Below, one piece after another: positions 35,798 through 45,621 of a stretch of DNA of 64,000 nucleotides (its first letter is position 1; every line of letters begins with the position of its first letter). This DNA is from Streptomyces sp. B3I8. GTDB taxonomy: Bacteria; Actinomycetota; Actinomycetes; Streptomycetales; Streptomycetaceae. Location of the stretch: assembly GCF_030816915.1 (NCBI RefSeq), contig NZ_JAUSYN010000002.1, positions 2,803,501 through 2,867,500 of the forward strand, in the 5' to 3' direction. The translations under genes were made by a program, and so were the position numbers. Below the pieces are notes generated by a model, which saw only the letters and a program-made list of their open reading frames with translations, had not been told where the DNA came from and searched no databases.

Positions 35798-35884
35798 GCC
35801 CGGATGGTGGAATGCAGACACGGCGAGCTTAAACCTCGCTGCCCCTACGCGGGCGTGCCGGTTCAAGTCCGGCTCCGGGCACCA
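35798..35884 (+). tRNA. bldA: tRNA-Leu (anticodon UAA), bldA
   Basis: An 87-base type II tRNA. The acceptor stem GCCCGGA (35798-35804) pairs with TCCGGGC (35874-35880); discriminator A, and CCA is encoded (35882-35884). The anticodon stem GCGAG/CTCGC (35823-35827 and 35835-35839) carries the loop CTTAAAC, anticodon TAA. The long variable arm and the GGTTCAAGTCC T-arm are present. It reads UUA, a codon nearly absent from Streptomyces genes and kept mainly in developmental, regulatory and accessory genes; loss of bldA blocks aerial growth and antibiotics. One UUA-containing gene was found in this window (caspase-like, 28493). Confidence 0.97.
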
Positions 35885-36051
35885 TCCGAGGCCGCAGAGC
35901 ACCACGGCACGCCCTCGGACGCGGCCGGCGACCCCGCCCCGCCCGAGGCTCCCCTCTCCGGCCGTCCTCCCCCTTCCCTTCCGGTACATCCCTCTCACGC
36001 ACCCCTCCGGTACCCCCTCCGCCCCGTCGGCACGGCGGGTCCCGGGCACGG

Positions 36052-36093
36052 CGAAGGGGCCGTCCGCACCACGGATGGCGGACGGCCCCTTCG
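36052..36093 (-). terminator. terminator after ndh
   Basis: CGAAGGGGCCGTCCGC (36052-36067) pairs with GCGGACGGCCCCTTCG (36078-36093) around a 10-base loop, 34 bases beyond the ndh stop. It may also stop transcription from bldA. Confidence 0.75.
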
Positions 36094-36126
36094 GGGGTAC
36101 TGCGACGTGTCGGAGGTGCCGTGGCG

Positions 36127-37512
36127 TCAGGACGCCTTGGCCTTCTCCTCCGTCTTCACGGCGGCGGTCACCGGAGCCGGCTTCGCGGCCTCGTAGAACT
36201 CCTCGCGCGGTGTCTCCATGGCGCCCAGGGACACGACCTCGCGCTTGAGGAACATGCCGAGGGTCCAGTCGGCGAAGACGCGGATCTTACGGTTCCACGT
36301 CGGCATCGCCATGCCGTGGTAGCCACGGTGCATGTACCAGGCCAGGCGGCCGCGGAGCTTGATCTTCATCTTGCCCATGACGATCATCGCGACGCCCTTG
36401 TGGAGGCCCAGGCCCGCGACCGCGCCCTTGTTGGCGTGCTCGTAGTCCTTCTGCGGGAAGCCCCGCACGCCGGAGATCACGTTGTCGCCGAGGACCTTGG
36501 CCTGCCGCAGCGCGTGCTGCGCGTTCGGCGGGCACCAGGCGTTCTCGTTGCCGGCCTTGCGGCCGACGAGGTCCGGCACCTGGGCGTTGTCGCCCGCGGC
36601 CCAGATGTAGTCGGTGCCCTTGACCTGCAGCGTGGTCTCGCAGTCGACGTGACCGCGCGGGCCCAGCGGCAGACCGAAGCGGGACAGCGCCGGGTTGGGC
36701 TTGACGCCCGCGGTCCACACGATGGTGTTCGAGTCGACCTCCAGCCCGTTCTTCAGCACCACGTGGCCGTCGACGCAGGAGTCCATCGACGTCGAGAGGT
36801 AGACCTCGACCCCGCGGCCCTCCAGGTGCTCCTTGCCGTACTGGCCGAGCTTGGGGCCGACCTCGGGGAGGATCTTGTCCGCGGCGTCGACGAGGATGAA
36901 CCGCATGTCCTCGCGGGTGACGTTGCGGTAGTACTTGGCCGCGTCCCGGGCCATGTCCTCGACCTCACCGATGGTCTCCGCGCCGGCGAAGCCACCGCCG
37001 ACGAAGACGAAGGTGAGCGCCTTGCGGCGGACCTCCTCGTCGGTGGTCGAGTCGGCCTTGTCGAGCTGCTCGAGGACGTGGTTGCGCAGACCGATGGCCT
37101 CCTCGATGCCCTTCATGCCGATGCCCTGCTCGGCGAGGCCGGGGATCGGGAAGGTGCGGGAGACCGCGCCGAGCGCGATGACCAGGTAGTCGAAGGGCAG
37201 CTCGTACGCCTCGCCGACGAGCGGCGAGATCGCGGCGACCTTGCGGTCCTGGTCGATGGACGTGACCCGACCGGTGAGCACCTCCGCTTCCTTCGGCAGT
37301 TCGCGCCGCAACGGGACGACGACGTGCCGGGGGGAGATGCTGCCGGCGGCGGCTTCGGGGAGAAAGGGCTGGTAGGTCATGTACGACCGGGGGTCGACGA
37401 CCGTGACGGTCGCCTCGCCGTAGCGCATCTTCTTGAGAATGCGCCGAGCTGCGTACAGGCCTACGTACCCACCGCCTACTACGAGGATCCTGGGACGCTC
37501 CGTGGTGCTCAT
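36127..37512 (-). CDS. ndh: type II NADH dehydrogenase
   Basis: A 461-residue non-proton-pumping NADH:quinone oxidoreductase. Seen: the FAD-binding GGGYVGLYAARRIL at the N-terminus, the NADH-binding FVFVGGGFAGAETIGE near residue 165, and AAGDNAQVPDL near the C-terminal FAD region. The last 100 residues contain the membrane-associating, basic amphipathic segment (KMKIKLRGRLAWYMHRGYHG). It passes electrons from NADH to menaquinone. The ATG at 37512 is the usual MSTTERPRILVVGGG beginning; the ribosome site is weak. Two Rex-like sites lie upstream, suggesting control by the NADH/NAD ratio. Confidence 0.92.
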   Translation of the reverse strand: MSTTERPRILVVGGGYVGLYAARRILKKMRYGEATVTVVDPRSYMTYQPFLPEAAAGSISPRHVVVPLRRELPKEAEVLTGRVTSIDQDRKVAAISPLVGEAYELPFDYLVIALGAVSRTFPIPGLAEQGIGMKGIEEAIGLRNHVLEQLDKADSTTDEEVRRKALTFVFVGGGFAGAETIGEVEDMARDAAKYYRNVTREDMRFILVDAADKILPEVGPKLGQYGKEHLEGRGVEVYLSTSMDSCVDGHVVLKNGLEVDSNTIVWTAGVKPNPALSRFGLPLGPRGHVDCETTLQVKGTDYIWAAGDNAQVPDLVGRKAGNENAWCPPNAQHALRQAKVLGDNVISGVRGFPQKDYEHANKGAVAGLGLHKGVAMIVMGKMKIKLRGRLAWYMHRGYHGMAMPTWNRKIRVFADWTLGMFLKREVVSLGAMETPREEFYEAAKPAPVTAAVKTEEKAKAS

Positions 37513-37979
37513 GCCATCGAGTATCCACCCGTCCCAGGGGGGTCGCTCGTGCGCCCCTTCACAAGCTTGCCCGGGGTCTCTGCTACACTGCGCGGCCCGC
37601 GTTGCCCAAGCCTTGACCCGGAACGGGAACCATGGGGTACCGGCAGACGTTGTCAAGGGCCCGTGAGCAGCCACTTGCGCCTCCACAGGGTGCGGGCAGG
37701 GTGGGTGTGGGAGGTCGGCACGCATCCTCGCGAGCGCTCGCCCGAGCGGGACCTCCGGCCCGGTGAGCCACCCGGACGGCCCCGGGACGCCCCGGCACCC
37801 CCCACCAGGGCCGAAATCCTTGTGAAGAACTTCACGAACTTTGTCGACGGTGCGTCGCCGACACGCCCGGCGAGGGGCCCGGAGGCGGGACGCAAGGGGT
37901 GCGGGAGCGCCTCCGCGCGCCCGCCGCGCCCTCCCCGCGCGCCCTTCCCGGGACGCGCGGGGATGCCGTGGGCCTCGGG
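37513..37979. other. 467-base region upstream of ndh
   Basis: No gene is seen. It holds a Rex-operator-like sequence at 37821-37836 and a weaker one at 37548-37563, about 40 bases before the ndh start. Otherwise it is GC-rich spacer between ndh and the preceding same-strand gene. Confidence 0.5.
37821..37836. promoter_or_regulatory. candidate Rex operator (TGTGAA-N4-TTCACG)
   Basis: Matches the Streptomyces Rex operator TGTGAA-N4-TTCACA at 11 of 12 fixed bases. Rex is the NADH/NAD redox repressor of respiratory genes. The site is 309 bases upstream of the ndh start codon, so a distal promoter would be needed. Confidence 0.5.
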
Positions 37980-38996
37980 TCAGCGGCGGCGGCCTCCACC
38001 CTTGTCGTCGCGGTCCTCGGGGGTGTCGATCCGCTCCGCGTCGCCCTCGATCCGCTCCTTGCGTACGCGCCCGTGGACGACCTCCTGTTCGGTGTGTTCC
38101 TCGGTGGTCAGCCGGACCCGTTCGACGGGCACGGCCTCGGTCTCCACGACCGGCCGCTCCTCGTGCAGCACCACCTCGCGCTCGGCCTCACCGATCTCCG
38201 AACCCTTGAGCGCGTCACCGCGGTTGGCCTCCGTGATCGGCTCCCGCTCGACCCGCACCTCCTCGTGGCGCAGTGGCACGGTCTGCTCCACGTCCTCGGT
38301 GACCACGTACTTGCGCAGCCGTGCCCTGCCGGTCTCACGACGCTCGACGCCGACGCGCATGCGCTCCTCGGAGCGCGTCATGACGACGTCGTCCTGCCGG
38401 AACCGGTCGTCGGCCCCGGCCCGCCGCCCGGCCACGGGCGTGCGCCCAGGAGACTCGGCACGCCCGGGAGCCCCGGCACGTCCCGGCATCGCGGAACGAC
38501 CGGCCGCCGCACCTCCGGCCGCGCCACCTGCGGCCCCGCCGGCCGCCGCGCCCGCGGTACCCGCCGTACCCGCTGTTCCGGCGGCCCCCGCTGTTCCGGT
38601 GGTACCCGCAGCCCCGGTGGTACCCGCCGTACCCGCTGTGCCGCCCGGTGTCCGACCGGTGCGGGACGTGGGCTCGTTCCACGGGACCCCGTAGTAGTCG
38701 TACAGCCGGTGCTCCTCGTCCACGGACAGATGACCACCGGCGTCCACGTCCACGTGCGGCGCGCCCTTGACCTTGCCCTTGGCGAACGGCACCTCGATGT
38801 GGTCGGCGACCATGGAGGCGTCGCGGATGGGCACGAAGGACTCGCTGCTGCCGAACCAGCCCGTCTTCACCGTCACCCACTCCGGGCGCCCGGTGGTGTC
38901 GTCGAGGAAGACGTGCGCGGCCTCGCCGATCTTGTTACCACCGTCGTCGAAGACCGGATGGTCCAGGACGGTCGGGATCTGTTCTCTGGTGATCAT
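37980..38996 (-). CDS. PRC-barrel and DUF2382 (YsnF/AvaK) domain protein
   Basis: A 338-residue protein with three parts. Residues about 5-75 are a PRC-barrel (HPVFDDGGNKIGEAAHVFLDD, VTVKTGWFGSSESFVPI). Residues about 115-165 are a Gly/Ala/Thr linker with GTAGTAG and AAGGAAGG repeats. Residues about 210-330 are the charged DUF2382 stress domain (RLRKYVVTEDVEQTVPLRHEEVRVERE). Such proteins are common in Streptomyces and are linked to general stress, with no defined activity. The ATG at 38996 has GGAGGGTG. It ends in RDDKGGGRRR. Confidence 0.88.
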   Translation of the reverse strand: MITREQIPTVLDHPVFDDGGNKIGEAAHVFLDDTTGRPEWVTVKTGWFGSSESFVPIRDASMVADHIEVPFAKGKVKGAPHVDVDAGGHLSVDEEHRLYDYYGVPWNEPTSRTGRTPGGTAGTAGTTGAAGTTGTAGAAGTAGTAGTAGAAAGGAAGGAAGGAAAGRSAMPGRAGAPGRAESPGRTPVAGRRAGADDRFRQDDVVMTRSEERMRVGVERRETGRARLRKYVVTEDVEQTVPLRHEEVRVEREPITEANRGDALKGSEIGEAEREVVLHEERPVVETEAVPVERVRLTTEEHTEQEVVHGRVRKERIEGDAERIDTPEDRDDKGGGRRR

Positions 38997-39130
38997 GTTT
39001 GGTCACCCTCCTTTCGGAGTGATTCCCCTGCCGAGTTCACCACCTTGGAGGACACCAAACGACACAAAAGGCACAAGCAACGCATTTTTACTCATGGGCC
39101 ACGCCGCCACCATGTACGGGAAGCCCCCCG

Positions 39131-39158
39131 CACCGGCACCGGCACCGGCACCGGCACC
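39131..39158. repeat. CACCGG microsatellite upstream of the ppx-like 3' end
   Basis: CACCGG is repeated four times followed by a partial unit, in the 202-base spacer between the PRC gene start and the phosphatase stop. Confidence 0.75.
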
Positions 39159-39198
39159 CGGAACGGGATCCGACACCGATACCGACGGGCGCTGCCCC

Positions 39199-40152
39199 TC
39201 AGCGCGCCTCGCTCGCCGCGAAGTGGGCGATGCCGTCCAGGATGTCGTGCTCGCTGACGACGACCTCCCGGGCGTCGACGCGTTCCATGATCGCCAGAAG
39301 GACCAGCGCGCCGGCGCCGATGACGTCCACGCGGCCGGGGTGCAGAGAGGGGATCTTCGCCCGCTCGGCGTGGGTGGAGCGCAGGAGGCGGTCGGTGATC
39401 TCCCGTACCCGTTCCCGGGCGATCCGGGAGTGGTGGATGACGGCCGAGTCGTACGCGGGCAGTTCCTGGGCGATCGCCGAGACGGACGTGACCGAGCCCG
39501 CGAGGCCGACGAGGGTGCGGGCCTCGCGCAGCGGGACCGTCCGCTCGGCGAGGTCCAGCGCGGCCTCGATGTCGGCCCGCATGGCCCGGATCTGCTCCTC
39601 GGTGGGCGGATCGGTGACGGCGCCGTCCACCGTGAGGTGCCGCTCCGTCATCCGTACGCAGCCGACGTCCACGGACCGGGCGGCGCTCACCGTGTCCCCG
39701 CCGAGGACGAACTCGGTCGAGCCGCCGCCGATGTCCACCACCAGGTAGGGGCGGTCCAGGTCGGTGCGGCCGGTGAGTTCCCCGGTGGCGCCGGTGAAGG
39801 AGAACTCGGCCTCCTGGTCGCCGGAGATGACCTCCGGCTCCACGCCGAGGATGTCCACCACCCCGCGCACGAACTCCTCGCGGTTCTCGGCGTCCCTCGA
39901 GGCGGAAGTGGCCACGAAGTGCACCCGCTCGGCGCCGTGCTTCTCGATCACCGCCGCGTACTCGCGGCAGGCGGCGAACGTGCGCTCCAGCGCCTCGGGG
40001 GCGAGCCGGCCGGTGCGGTCGACGCCCTGCCCGAGCCGCACGATCGTCATGCGCCGGTCCAGGTCGGTGAGTTCACCGGTCTCCGGGTCCGCGTCGGCGA
40101 CCAGCAGACGGATGGAGTTGGTACCGCAGTCGACGGCGGCGACTCGCGTCAC
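39199..40152 (-). CDS. Ppx/GppA family exopolyphosphatase/guanosine pentaphosphate phosphatase
   Basis: A 317-residue ASKHA-fold phosphatase. Seen: VAAVDCGTNSIRLLVAD (phosphate 1), DREFTGATGEL-type region, VVDIGGGSTEF (phosphate 2) and GLAGSVTSVSAI. It hydrolyses polyphosphate or pppGpp. It is of the short actinobacterial type (compare Ppx1-like proteins of mycobacteria). The GTG at 40152 overlaps the DUF501 stop as GTGA, so the two are translationally coupled. In mycobacteria and Streptomyces the order eno, divIC, DUF501, ppx is conserved, which matches here. Confidence 0.9.
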   Translation of the reverse strand: MTRVAAVDCGTNSIRLLVADADPETGELTDLDRRMTIVRLGQGVDRTGRLAPEALERTFAACREYAAVIEKHGAERVHFVATSASRDAENREEFVRGVVDILGVEPEVISGDQEAEFSFTGATGELTGRTDLDRPYLVVDIGGGSTEFVLGGDTVSAARSVDVGCVRMTERHLTVDGAVTDPPTEEQIRAMRADIEAALDLAERTVPLREARTLVGLAGSVTSVSAIAQELPAYDSAVIHHSRIARERVREITDRLLRSTHAERAKIPSLHPGRVDVIGAGALVLLAIMERVDAREVVVSEHDILDGIAHFAASEAR

Positions 40153-40721
40153 TTGTCGTTCTCCTCGTGCTCATCGCGGGAATCCGGGACCGGGACCGTG
40201 GCCGTGGCCGGTACCGTCACGCACGCCCCCTTGCGCCACCACTCCGGCAGCATCGCGAGCGCCTCGTCGCCCAGCGGGTTGACGCCCGGACCGGCGGCCA
40301 GCGCGTGCGCCACGAGGACATGCAGGCACTTCACTCGGTCGGGCATCCCGCCCGCGGACGGGAAGCCCTTCAGCTCCTCGATCTCGTCCCGGCGCCGCAG
40401 ATAGTCCTCGTGGGCGGCGCGGTATGCCGCGGCCAGCTCCGGGTCCTCGGCCAGGCGTTCGGTCATCTCCTTCATGACGCCATCGGCCTCCAGCGTGCCG
40501 ATCGCGGAGTTCGCGCGCGGGCACGTCAGGTAGTACAGCGTCGGGAACGGCGTGCCGTCGGGCAGCCGCGGTGCCGTCTCGACCACATCGGGCTGCCCGC
40601 ACGGGCACCGGTGCGCGATCGCGCGCAACCCGCGCGGCGGCCGGCCGAGCTGCTGCCGGAACGCCTCCACGTCGGCGTCGGTGGGTGCGGTGCGCGGGGT
40701 GGTCGGCGGAGGGGTTTCCAT
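40149..40721 (-). CDS. DUF501 family protein
   Basis: A 190-residue DUF501 protein. Seen: RQQLGRPPRGLRAIAHRCPCG with the conserved Cys pair, FPTLYYLTCP, and PDRVKCLHVLVAHALAAGPGVNPLGDEAL, a conserved Cys/His block. The biochemical role is unknown. The constant position between ftsB/divIC and ppx in Actinobacteria suggests a link with envelope or phosphate metabolism. The C-terminal 25 residues are low in complexity. The ribosome site is weak; it ends with a GTGA overlap with the phosphatase gene. Confidence 0.9.
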   Translation of the reverse strand: METPPPTTPRTAPTDADVEAFRQQLGRPPRGLRAIAHRCPCGQPDVVETAPRLPDGTPFPTLYYLTCPRANSAIGTLEADGVMKEMTERLAEDPELAAAYRAAHEDYLRRRDEIEELKGFPSAGGMPDRVKCLHVLVAHALAAGPGVNPLGDEALAMLPEWWRKGACVTVPATATVPVPDSRDEHEENDK

Positions 40722-40806
40722 GCGCGTCGAAGAGTCTCTCTGTCCGTGTCGACACGGGCCCGAGGGGTCCGGTGCCCGCTTGCTGCCGTACGAGAACCGT
40801 ACTGTC

Positions 40807-41286
40807 TCAACGGCGGACGGCCGCGTCCGCCCGGTCGACGCCGTCCCACAGGTTGGCGTACCAGGGGCGCGTCGCCGCGCCGCCGGCGGAGCGGGTGCGT
40901 GTGACGGCGCTGGGGTCCGCCACGACGAAGCCGGTCTCCCCCGGCATCACGTAGTGCAGCCGCAGCCTGATCTGCTGCTCCGCGTAGGCGTCGTCCTGCC
41001 AGCGGGCCTTGAGGTCGCGCAGCTGCTCCACCCGCTCACGGGCCTGCTCCTGCTTGCGCTCCTCCTCGGCGATACGGGCCCGCTGGGAGACGTACTGCCG
41101 CATCGGGTAGGCGAGCGCCACGATCATCGTGCACAGCACCAGGGCGAGCAGTGCCGCGCGGCCGGTGAGCCGGGAGCGGCGGGCCTGACGCCGGGTCTGC
41201 GAACGGTAGACCCGGGCGGCCGTCTGCTCGCCGAGCAGCCGCAGCCTGGTGGCGGTCGAGAACCGGTCCCGGTCCTTCGCGGCCAT
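40807..41286 (-). CDS. divIC: septum formation initiator FtsB/DivIC
   Basis: A 159-residue bitopic protein: cytoplasmic basic N-terminus (about 45 residues), one membrane helix (about 46-64, AALLALVLCTMIVALAYP), then a coiled coil (about 66-98, SQRARIAEEERKQEQARERVEQL) and a short extracytoplasmic tail with DDAYAEQQIRLRLHYVMPGETGFVV, the family signature. It belongs to the FtsL-FtsB/DivIC-FtsQ/DivIB division complex. In Streptomyces it supports sporulation septa. Its ATG has GGAGGCGGAGG. It lies downstream of eno on the same strand, 250 bases away. Confidence 0.9.
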   Translation of the reverse strand: MAAKDRDRFSTATRLRLLGEQTAARVYRSQTRRQARRSRLTGRAALLALVLCTMIVALAYPMRQYVSQRARIAEEERKQEQARERVEQLRDLKARWQDDAYAEQQIRLRLHYVMPGETGFVVADPSAVTRTRSAGGAATRPWYANLWDGVDRADAAVRR

Positions 41287-41347
41287 GTCCTCCGCCTCCC
41301 GTCGCGATCGCGCGCCCGTGTCCTACGTGGTCACGCGCGCCCCGTGC

Positions 41348-41490
41348 CGTACGTACCCGTGCCGTACGTGCTCGCCGCCGTACATGGTCGTACACGTCCG
41401 TGTCGTACGCGGTCGTAGGTGGTCGTACGTGCCCGTCTCACGCGTACGTCCCCGCACACGGTACGGGACCGGGTGCGGGGACGTACGTAC
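41348..41490. repeat. cluster of ten CGTAC motifs between divIC and eno
   Basis: Ten CGTAC words occur in 143 bases, most within GTCGTACGTG- or GCCGTACGTG-like decamers at irregular spacing (including CGTACGTAC twice). The motif is self-complementary in its GTAC core, so the stretch is dense in small palindromes. The region is the leader of divIC on the minus strand. Confidence 0.8.
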
Positions 41491-41537
41491 GACGCTGCCT
41501 ACGGGCGGTGCTCAGGCCTGCTCGGCCCGTGCCGTGC

Positions 41538-43958
<2,421 letters not shown>

Positions 43959-43962
43959 TCAC

Positions 43963-44215
43963 CGACGCCTGCGAGGTGAGCTGTCGGGTTCGGGCCGGTT
44001 GAGTTGCCCGGTCGTGTGCCGCTTCCGGCACACGACTTCACCCCAAGCCGTGTCCGGCCGTCCGGGGCCACGAGATGGCCCGGCTGCCGGACCCGGCACT
44101 TACCTGGGTCCCCCGCTCCTGCCTACGGCGCTTGACGCGACGACTGTTCCCGTACGGCCGCTGGCAGGATTCGGCGTTGCGACCGTCGGGGCCCGCGATG
44201 GCGAGCGGTGACGAC
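43963..44215 (-). ncRNA. c-di-AMP (ydaO/yuaA) riboswitch upstream of rpfA
   Basis: On the minus strand the 5' leader of rpfA carries the conserved ydaO elements in order: CGCCGAATCCTGCC (44162-44175 region), GGGGGACCCAGGTAAGT (around 44098-44115), GGCTTGGGGTGAAG (around 44033-44047), then CCCGAACCCGACAGCTCACC near 43972-43992. The class binds c-di-AMP and commonly turns off cell-wall hydrolase genes. The outer ends are approximate. Only the first of the two adjacent rpf genes has it. Confidence 0.85.
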
Positions 44216-44397
44216 CGTAGACACGGGATCCGGCGGATTTCAAAGACGATCAAGGCTTATGAGACTCATCCCACACTTTCACCGAATCGGACATCAAGGG
44301 TGATCCACGGACCAAACTCCCCTGATTTCGGGTGCACTTCGACCCCGTACGTCCGATTGTTCCCCTGGCGTCCCAGCAGTCCCGGACCCCTGTTCGC

Positions 44398-45432
44398 CTA
44401 CTCCACGTCGAGGCTCTGACCGGCGCGGATGACGCTCGGGTCGCTGCCGATGGCGTCCTTGTTCTGGCGGTAGAGGGCCTCCCACCCGCCGTCGACGCCA
44501 AGGGAGTCGGCGATGGAGCCGAGGGTGTCGCCGTCGCGGACCGTGTAGGTGGAGCCCGTCTCGGCGCTGCTGCCGCGGTGCCGGCCGGTTCCGTCGGCGA
44601 TGAGGGTGTTGGCACCCTTCGTCCCGTCGACGGCGCCCGTGTCGACGAGGGCCGAGGCGCCCGGGCTCTGCCGGTAGTGGTCGTCCGACGCGCTCCCCGA
44701 CGACCGCCCGGCCGACGAACCGCCGGACTTGTCACCGGATTCCGGAGACCGGGTGGATTCGCCGCCGGAGCGCGAATCGCCGGAATCGCGGGAGGAATCC
44801 TCGCCCTTCTTGCTCGGGCTCGCGCTCGCCTTTCCGGAGGCGCGGTCGGACGTGCTGCCGGAATCCCCGGTGGACTTGCCGGAGGAGCCCGGTGAATTCG
44901 AGGAGCCGGAGGAACCCGAGGAGGAGGACGCCGAGCCGGACGAATCGGCCGAACCGGACGAGTTGTCCAGTCCGAGGTCGAGTCCGGAGTCGGAGTCCCC
45001 GGACTCGTCCGAGGAGGAACCGCCGCCCAGGCCCGTGTCCACGTCCGCGGAACCGGAGTCCTTGGAGAGTCCGGAGAGCGGGCCGCAGGTGGGCCAGGCG
45101 GCGACGCCCTCGGCGTCGAGGATCTTCTCGGCGACGGCGATCTGCTGCGAGCGGCTGGCCTGGTCGGGGCTCGGCGCGTAGTCGAGGCCGCCGTAGTGGT
45201 CCCAGTCGTCCTGCGACAACTGCAGTCCGCCGTACAGGTTGTTGCCCGTGTCGGCGCTCCAGGAGCCGCCGCTCTCACACTCCGCCACGTGGTCCCAGGT
45301 GGTGCCGCTGGCGGCGCTCGCACCGGTGGCGCCGAGCAGGGGGATGGCGATGGCGGAGCCGGTCACGCCGGCCGCGACGAGGAGAGCCGGAGCCTGGCGG
45401 GGGCGACGGTGACGACCGTTCCCGGAGAGCAT
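44398..45432 (-). CDS. resuscitation-promoting factor-type protein with Ser-rich linker and LysM
   Basis: A 344-residue paralogue of the neighbouring rpfA. Signal peptide (cut near residue 40, GASA-ASG), Rpf domain (about 41-118) with catalytic Glu 53 in ECESGGSW, then a long Ser/Asp/Gly-rich linker (about 120-265) and a C-terminal LysM (about 297-344, YTVRDGDTLGSIADSLG). The length of the linker is about four times that of the neighbour. The ATG at 45432 is preferred over one 33 bases upstream; AAAGG precedes it. It has its own promoter and no riboswitch. It probably acts on peptidoglycan in the mature or germinating wall. Confidence 0.88.
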   Translation of the reverse strand: MLSGNGRHRRPRQAPALLVAAGVTGSAIAIPLLGATGASAASGTTWDHVAECESGGSWSADTGNNLYGGLQLSQDDWDHYGGLDYAPSPDQASRSQQIAVAEKILDAEGVAAWPTCGPLSGLSKDSGSADVDTGLGGGSSSDESGDSDSGLDLGLDNSSGSADSSGSASSSSGSSGSSNSPGSSGKSTGDSGSTSDRASGKASASPSKKGEDSSRDSGDSRSGGESTRSPESGDKSGGSSAGRSSGSASDDHYRQSPGASALVDTGAVDGTKGANTLIADGTGRHRGSSAETGSTYTVRDGDTLGSIADSLGVDGGWEALYRQNKDAIGSDPSVIRAGQSLDVE

Positions 45433-45502
45433 GCGGATGCCTTTCACACGACAGCGGTGACCCAACGCGGCGATCCGGGGGACCGCCTTGTTGATGCGTG
45501 AA

Positions 45503-45530
45503 CGTATAGCCAGTAGAACACCGGTTACAA
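45503..45530 (-). promoter_or_regulatory. candidate promoter of the second rpf gene
   Basis: On the minus strand TTGTAA (-35) and TATACG (-10) are separated by 16 bases, 71 bases before the start codon, within an AT-rich patch (45480-45610). This fits a vegetative-type promoter. Confidence 0.5.
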
Positions 45531-45621
45531 GTTAATGCAGCGCAGATCACGTGAAGATCACAAAGCTGAAAACCTGTCACTTTTGCGTGGCTGAGCGTGT
45601 TTACGCGGAACCGATGCCGTC

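Noticed and set aside
35798..35884. Integration site (att) for a mobile element at the tRNA
   Set aside because: No integrase gene and no duplicated tRNA 3' end were seen on either side.
36121..38694. A long plus-strand frame over ndh and the PRC gene
   Set aside because: Antisense shadow; the minus strand holds two genes with clear domains and ribosome sites.
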